NCBI GenBank assembly: GCA_030248215.1
Contig: JASANG010001433.1
Span: 62,001-126,000 of the forward strand
Reading direction: 5' to 3'
Source: Enoplolaimus lenunculus
Lineage: Eukaryota; Nematoda; Enoplea; Enoplida; Thoracostomopsidae
Length of the DNA: 64,000 nt
Below the pieces are notes generated by a model that was not told the DNA's origin, searched no databases, and saw nothing but the letters and a program-made list of their open reading frames with translations. A program made the translations under genes and the position numbers. Of the stretch, positions 60,502-64,000 are shown piece by piece (the stretch's first letter is position 1; every line of letters begins with the position of its first letter).

Positions 60502-61851
60502 TAGCAGGGATGCAACTGGAATTCTGGTTTGATTAGGAAACTGTTTGTATAGCATACTTTTTAGCACCGTGGACTGCTGGGGTGATAGGAGACAACTCTT
60601 ATCAGCAAGCATGTGCTTTAATGTTCTCTTCAGATGTTTAAGAGAAGCATGTATCCCCCTATTGCTCCTACTGGCGGATCCAAAGGTGAAACATGACGAG
60701 ATCGTGAGAAGAACCAATTTTTTACGGCTTCCACGACGTTTTGTCGCTGTTTTGCGAGTGATTTACAGAGATTATACTGTTTTTTGACCCCCCTCGGAAA
60801 AAAACCGGAAAACACTCTGTGCTGGCAGCGATATATGTTTTCTCACGTCAGTAAAATGAGTTAATGAGCGGGGAAAACGTGTAGGAAACGAACACTTGTC
60901 AAAGACAGCAGAAGAAAAACTAATCAACCACAATTAATTGAGTTAAAGTATGTGTAACCAACTAGTTGTTAAAAACGGCAAAACTAAAACTTCCGGTTCC
61001 AGTATTTAAGACTAAGTCCAGAACTGAAACAGGAACCGGGACTTCAGGTCGAATCGTGATATTTGTATCTGGTATCTGCTGTTTCGTCACTTAATGTTCT
61101 GTATTGTTGTGTAATAAATTTTTTTACACAATGCGTTTTGTAAACCTATTTTTATGCCAGATTGTGTGTTCAGAGCGGTTTTTGTAAGGATTTCGGTTGA
61201 ACTTTTTTGCGTTTTTCATCAAAGCCTCGTGTGAAAGTTGATTTAGCCCACTTGCACGTTGAACTTTTGATTTGCTAAGTAGCCGTGTTACAAATGTTGG
61301 CCAATGTATAGATGAGTGACGTATGGTGTATAAGCATATTAACCTAACAAAAAGCCTCAGCGTAAACAAGAAACATGCCTAAGCAAAAAGTGAGTCAAAG
61401 ATTAAGCTAAACTGGTGGAGGAAATTTTCTGACCCTTATTTATAAATTGCTCGTGTTCGGACGGTCCTATGTCAGCTTGCTTACGACAAGGTGAACTGTT
61501 AATTGTTATGGTGGCGCTACACTTTGCAAATTCAGGTACAATACTGTACAGTAACGGCCGGCGCCCGCAAATATTTTGCAAGCCTTAAGTATTTCATATT
61601 ACTGGCTTCGGATATGAATATTGTCTGAGGTATGTCGAAAGTGATTATTATTCATGCTTGTTTTCTGGCTAGCTAGAACATGTTTGTTTAGGTTTTTGTA
61701 TGTCTATTTTAGGCTAATCTGTTCTATTTTTTTGTGGGTGTTTTATTCGTTTTTGTGTTTGTTGTTTTGGTTCAATGCGTATAATAATGAATAATGCCAT
61801 GATTTTAGATTATACATATTAGCTGTTAAATAATAGTACATAACATAAGTA

Positions 61852-62193
61852 CTCTCTAAAAGCTTAAACTAACTTGATTTAAGCTTAAGCTAATCCACCG
61901 GCATTAAACTAACTTTTTAGTAACTAAGCTAACAGATAGGTTTATGCTTAAACTCATTTAAAATCTTACATATTTTCAGTTTAAGCTAAACTTATTGAAC
62001 TCTTAGATACACGGCTGAACTTGTTACTTAATCTAAAAATAAGCTTAGTTAAACTCGTGTTAAACTTAAAAACATGTTAGTTCAAGTAAAACTTAGAATT
62101 CTAGTTTAGTTAGTCCGTCCAGCCGTTTAAGTTTTACTTAAACTGAAATTCAAGTTTAGTTAAGCTATAATTTAAGTATAAGTTTTTACAGAG
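61852..62193 (-). mobile_element. CTCTCTAAAA-type MITE, copy 3, beside a start codon
   Basis: 342 bp flanked by TA on both sides, inverted relative to the copy at 60187-60501. One end reads CTCTCTAAAAGCTTAAAC and the other the complement of CTCTGTAAAAACTTATAC. It stops about 40 bp before the ATG of the downstream HEAT-like gene, so it probably lies in that gene's promoter or 5' untranslated region. Confidence 0.88.
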
Positions 62194-62233
62194 TATATTA
62201 TTCATAAATTGCTATATATTTTGTAAACTTAAA

Positions 62234-64000
62234 ATGTCAGAAGAAACCTCACAGAGTGAAAGTCGTTTGGTTTTTAATGGTGAATCGTTGGAGTTGAAAC
62301 AACATCAGGTTGAAAGTAGTGTGGAAGGTATCATGGAAGGACTTGCAGCTTATGCGAAATTGGAACGCGATTCGGCGGTGAATACGCTTAAAGAATTGTT
62401 AGCAACTATGGCTGCAGAACGCGTAAAGTAAGCAGGGTGTAGACGAATAGTAAAAATATCGGAAACAGATATTGAAGTATAAAAGCTTGAAATATTTTTT
62501 CTACTAATGCAATTTAGGTTTACTAATATTCACCGGTATCTCTAAAATTTTAAAATTTTGAAGATAAAATAGCGGATGCTTCAAAATTTTAAAGATTTTG
62601 GATCAATACTGATTGAGCGAAGCGAAACTCCGAGCGGAGCTGGGAGTTTCGCGAAGCGTTTTATGTTTTGTACTTGGGGGGTCGAAAGGTGGGTGTCCGT
62701 CCGTCCGAAAAGAATCTCAGGAACGGCTGAACCGATTTTGATAAACTTTTTTTGTTTGAAAGCCAGTTATCCTGGGGTGTTAACTTCGCATTGGGGTTTT
62801 AAGCTTTTAAGCCGTTTATTAGCTACAGGCTAATTTGCATAATTCATTAAGCCTAAATTAGGACTTTCCACAATATTTCACTAATTATTACAGTTAGAAG
62901 CAATCTAGTTTTAGCATTAAAGGGTTTTTGGGTGCGAGAAATCTGCGTAGACTGTTTAAAAACCTTCAAAACCGATAATTGATCAGTTAGCTAATAGATA
63001 ATTTGCATATTAGCATAGTTTATAAGCCTAAATTAGGACTTTTTACAATATTTCACGTATTATTAAGGTTAAGAGTATTATAATTTCAGCTTAGGTGCGA
63101 GGAATTTGAATAAATTGTTTGCCAACATCCAAAACCGATAATTGAATAATTAGCTAATAGCTAATTTGCATATTAGCTTAATTGACAAAACAAAACCAGG
63201 ACTTTTTAAATTATTTCAATAATTATTAGGGTTTACTGAATGTTTTTGGGTGCGAGGAATCTGAATAAATTGTTTACAAACGTCTAAAACCGATAAATGG
63301 GTAGTTAGCTAGTAGATAATTGGCATAAAAGCATAATTGATAAACCTAAATTAGGCGTTTTTACAATGTTTCATTAATTATTAGGGTTACAAGCAATCTA
63401 ATTTCAGCATCAATGGGTTTTCGGGTGCGAGCAATCTGAATAAAATGTCTACAAACCTTTAAAAGCGATTATCGAATATTTATCTAATAGATAATTTGCA
63501 TAGTTGCTTTATTGACGAGACAAGATTAGGACTTTTTAAGTTATTCCAATAATTATTGGGATGGCTGAAAGGTTTTTGGGCGCGTGGAATCTGAGGAAAT
63601 TGCTTACAAACCTCCAAAACCGATAAATGAATAGTTAGCTAATAACTAATTTGCCTTACGTGTGTTAGAGCTTCGCTCAATAAATGTAGTCCCACTACGA
63701 CTGGTATTATGATATTGAAATTAATTAATGTTCTCAGTCGATCTTACTTAAACGCATCCTTGGGGTTTTCGAAAAAACTCGCCCCACCTACGTACGCCAC
63801 TAAACTCTTATAATAAAAAAACTAAACAATATGCCATCTCAGCCTAATGGTTTTAGAAGTTTCTGTTTTAAATTTTGTTTCAGAGTTATTATTGATTTCA
63901 TTATCTCTACTCTGAGCGATGATTCTGCTAATTGGGAACGCAAGCATGGTGCATTAAATGCAGCTCAGGTCTTAATCAACGCTGCTAATACCGACTTAAA
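62234..64000 (+). CDS. HEAT-like repeat protein, N-terminal part, cut by window end
   Basis: Two exons are seen: 62234-62427 and 63884 onward, with matching phase (GTAAGC donor, TTTCAG acceptor). The first 104 residues start MSEETSQSESRLVFNGESL and continue with amphipathic helices (IMEGLAAYAKLERDSAVNTL, IIDFIISTLSDDSANWERKH, GALNAAQVLINAA). The helix pair with WERKHGALNAAQVL recalls HEAT repeats of large scaffold proteins, but too little is present to name the family. The intron holds the inverted 1.1 kb repeat copy. Confidence 0.7.
62612..63705 (-). mobile_element. 1.1 kb element with internal tandem repeats, copy 2
   Basis: In intron 1 of the HEAT-like gene and inverted relative to 55720-56830. 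It has the same parts in reverse: ATTGAGCGAAGC, a GTCCGTCCGTCC tract, about six TTTGCATATTAGC-centred units of 150-175 bp in alternating lengths, then GAGCTTCGCTCAATAAATG and CTACGACTGGT. This copy keeps an extra GAAACTCCGAGCGGAGCTGG inverted block at the end, absent from copy 1. Confidence 0.8.

Larger units (their letters stand above)
59067..62233. other. Intergenic region between MYND and HEAT-like genes
   Basis: The first 250 bases are probably the MYND 3' untranslated region. Two CTCTCTAAAA-type MITEs (60187-60501 and 61852-62193) and a CCGGAA-type patch (60507-61045) occupy much of the rest. A short TAGGC-like tract lies at 61330-61400. I see no further gene. The promoter of the downstream gene should be near the right end, where a MITE lies about 40 bp from its ATG. 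Confidence 0.5.

Noticed and set aside
1-64000. LTR retroelements, endogenous viruses or Polinton-like elements
   Set aside because: I found no reverse transcriptase, integrase, capsid or long direct terminal repeats by reading the frames; all mobile DNA I could classify is of DNA-transposon or SINE type.

Overview
This is animal nuclear DNA: AT-rich, with short T-rich 3' splice sites (mostly TTTCAG or TTTTAG without a long pyrimidine tract), long introns and dense small transposons. The TTTCAG-type acceptors and the many arrays of TTAGGC, the nematode telomere hexamer, suggest a nematode with an expanded repeat-rich genome. The arrays here sit inside transposons, not at a telomere, so that placement is an inference.

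Layout: 1-18338 has no gene I can support, only MITEs, a tRNA-like SINE and a hAT transposase remnant. 18339-28604 (+) is a complete 12-exon gene for a five-Ig adhesion receptor of the Neph/Kirre/SYG-1 family. 28605-38337 is intergenic and MITE-rich. 38338-38892 (-) is a single-exon gene for a one-pass membrane protein I do not recognise. 43517-45418 (-) is a complete 3-exon DHHC palmitoyltransferase gene of the ZDHHC1/11 type. 45419-52768 is transposon and minisatellite country: a hAT transposase remnant, a roughly 770 bp minisatellite built on CGACAA/TTGTCG, a 2.3 kb hAT element carrying a nested MITE, and a tandem tRNA-derived SINE. 52769-59066 (+) is a 7-exon gene for a protein with a C-terminal MYND zinc finger. 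62234 to the window end (+) is the first two exons of a HEAT-like protein, cut by the window edge.

Exon junctions were placed by hand from GT/AG sites. In all four multi-exon genes the reading phase is continuous across every junction and, apart from the truncated one, runs to a stop.

The unusual content is in the mobile fraction. At least four structurally distinct hAT-like non-autonomous families (8 bp target duplications) each carry arrays of a family-specific short motif near their ends: TTAGGC, GGATATCC, GTCTCA and possibly CCGGAA. There are also TA-duplicating MITEs and a 1.1 kb element with an alternating 150/170 bp internal repeat, present twice in opposite orientations. I saw no LTR, retroviral, Polinton or CRISPR sequence.
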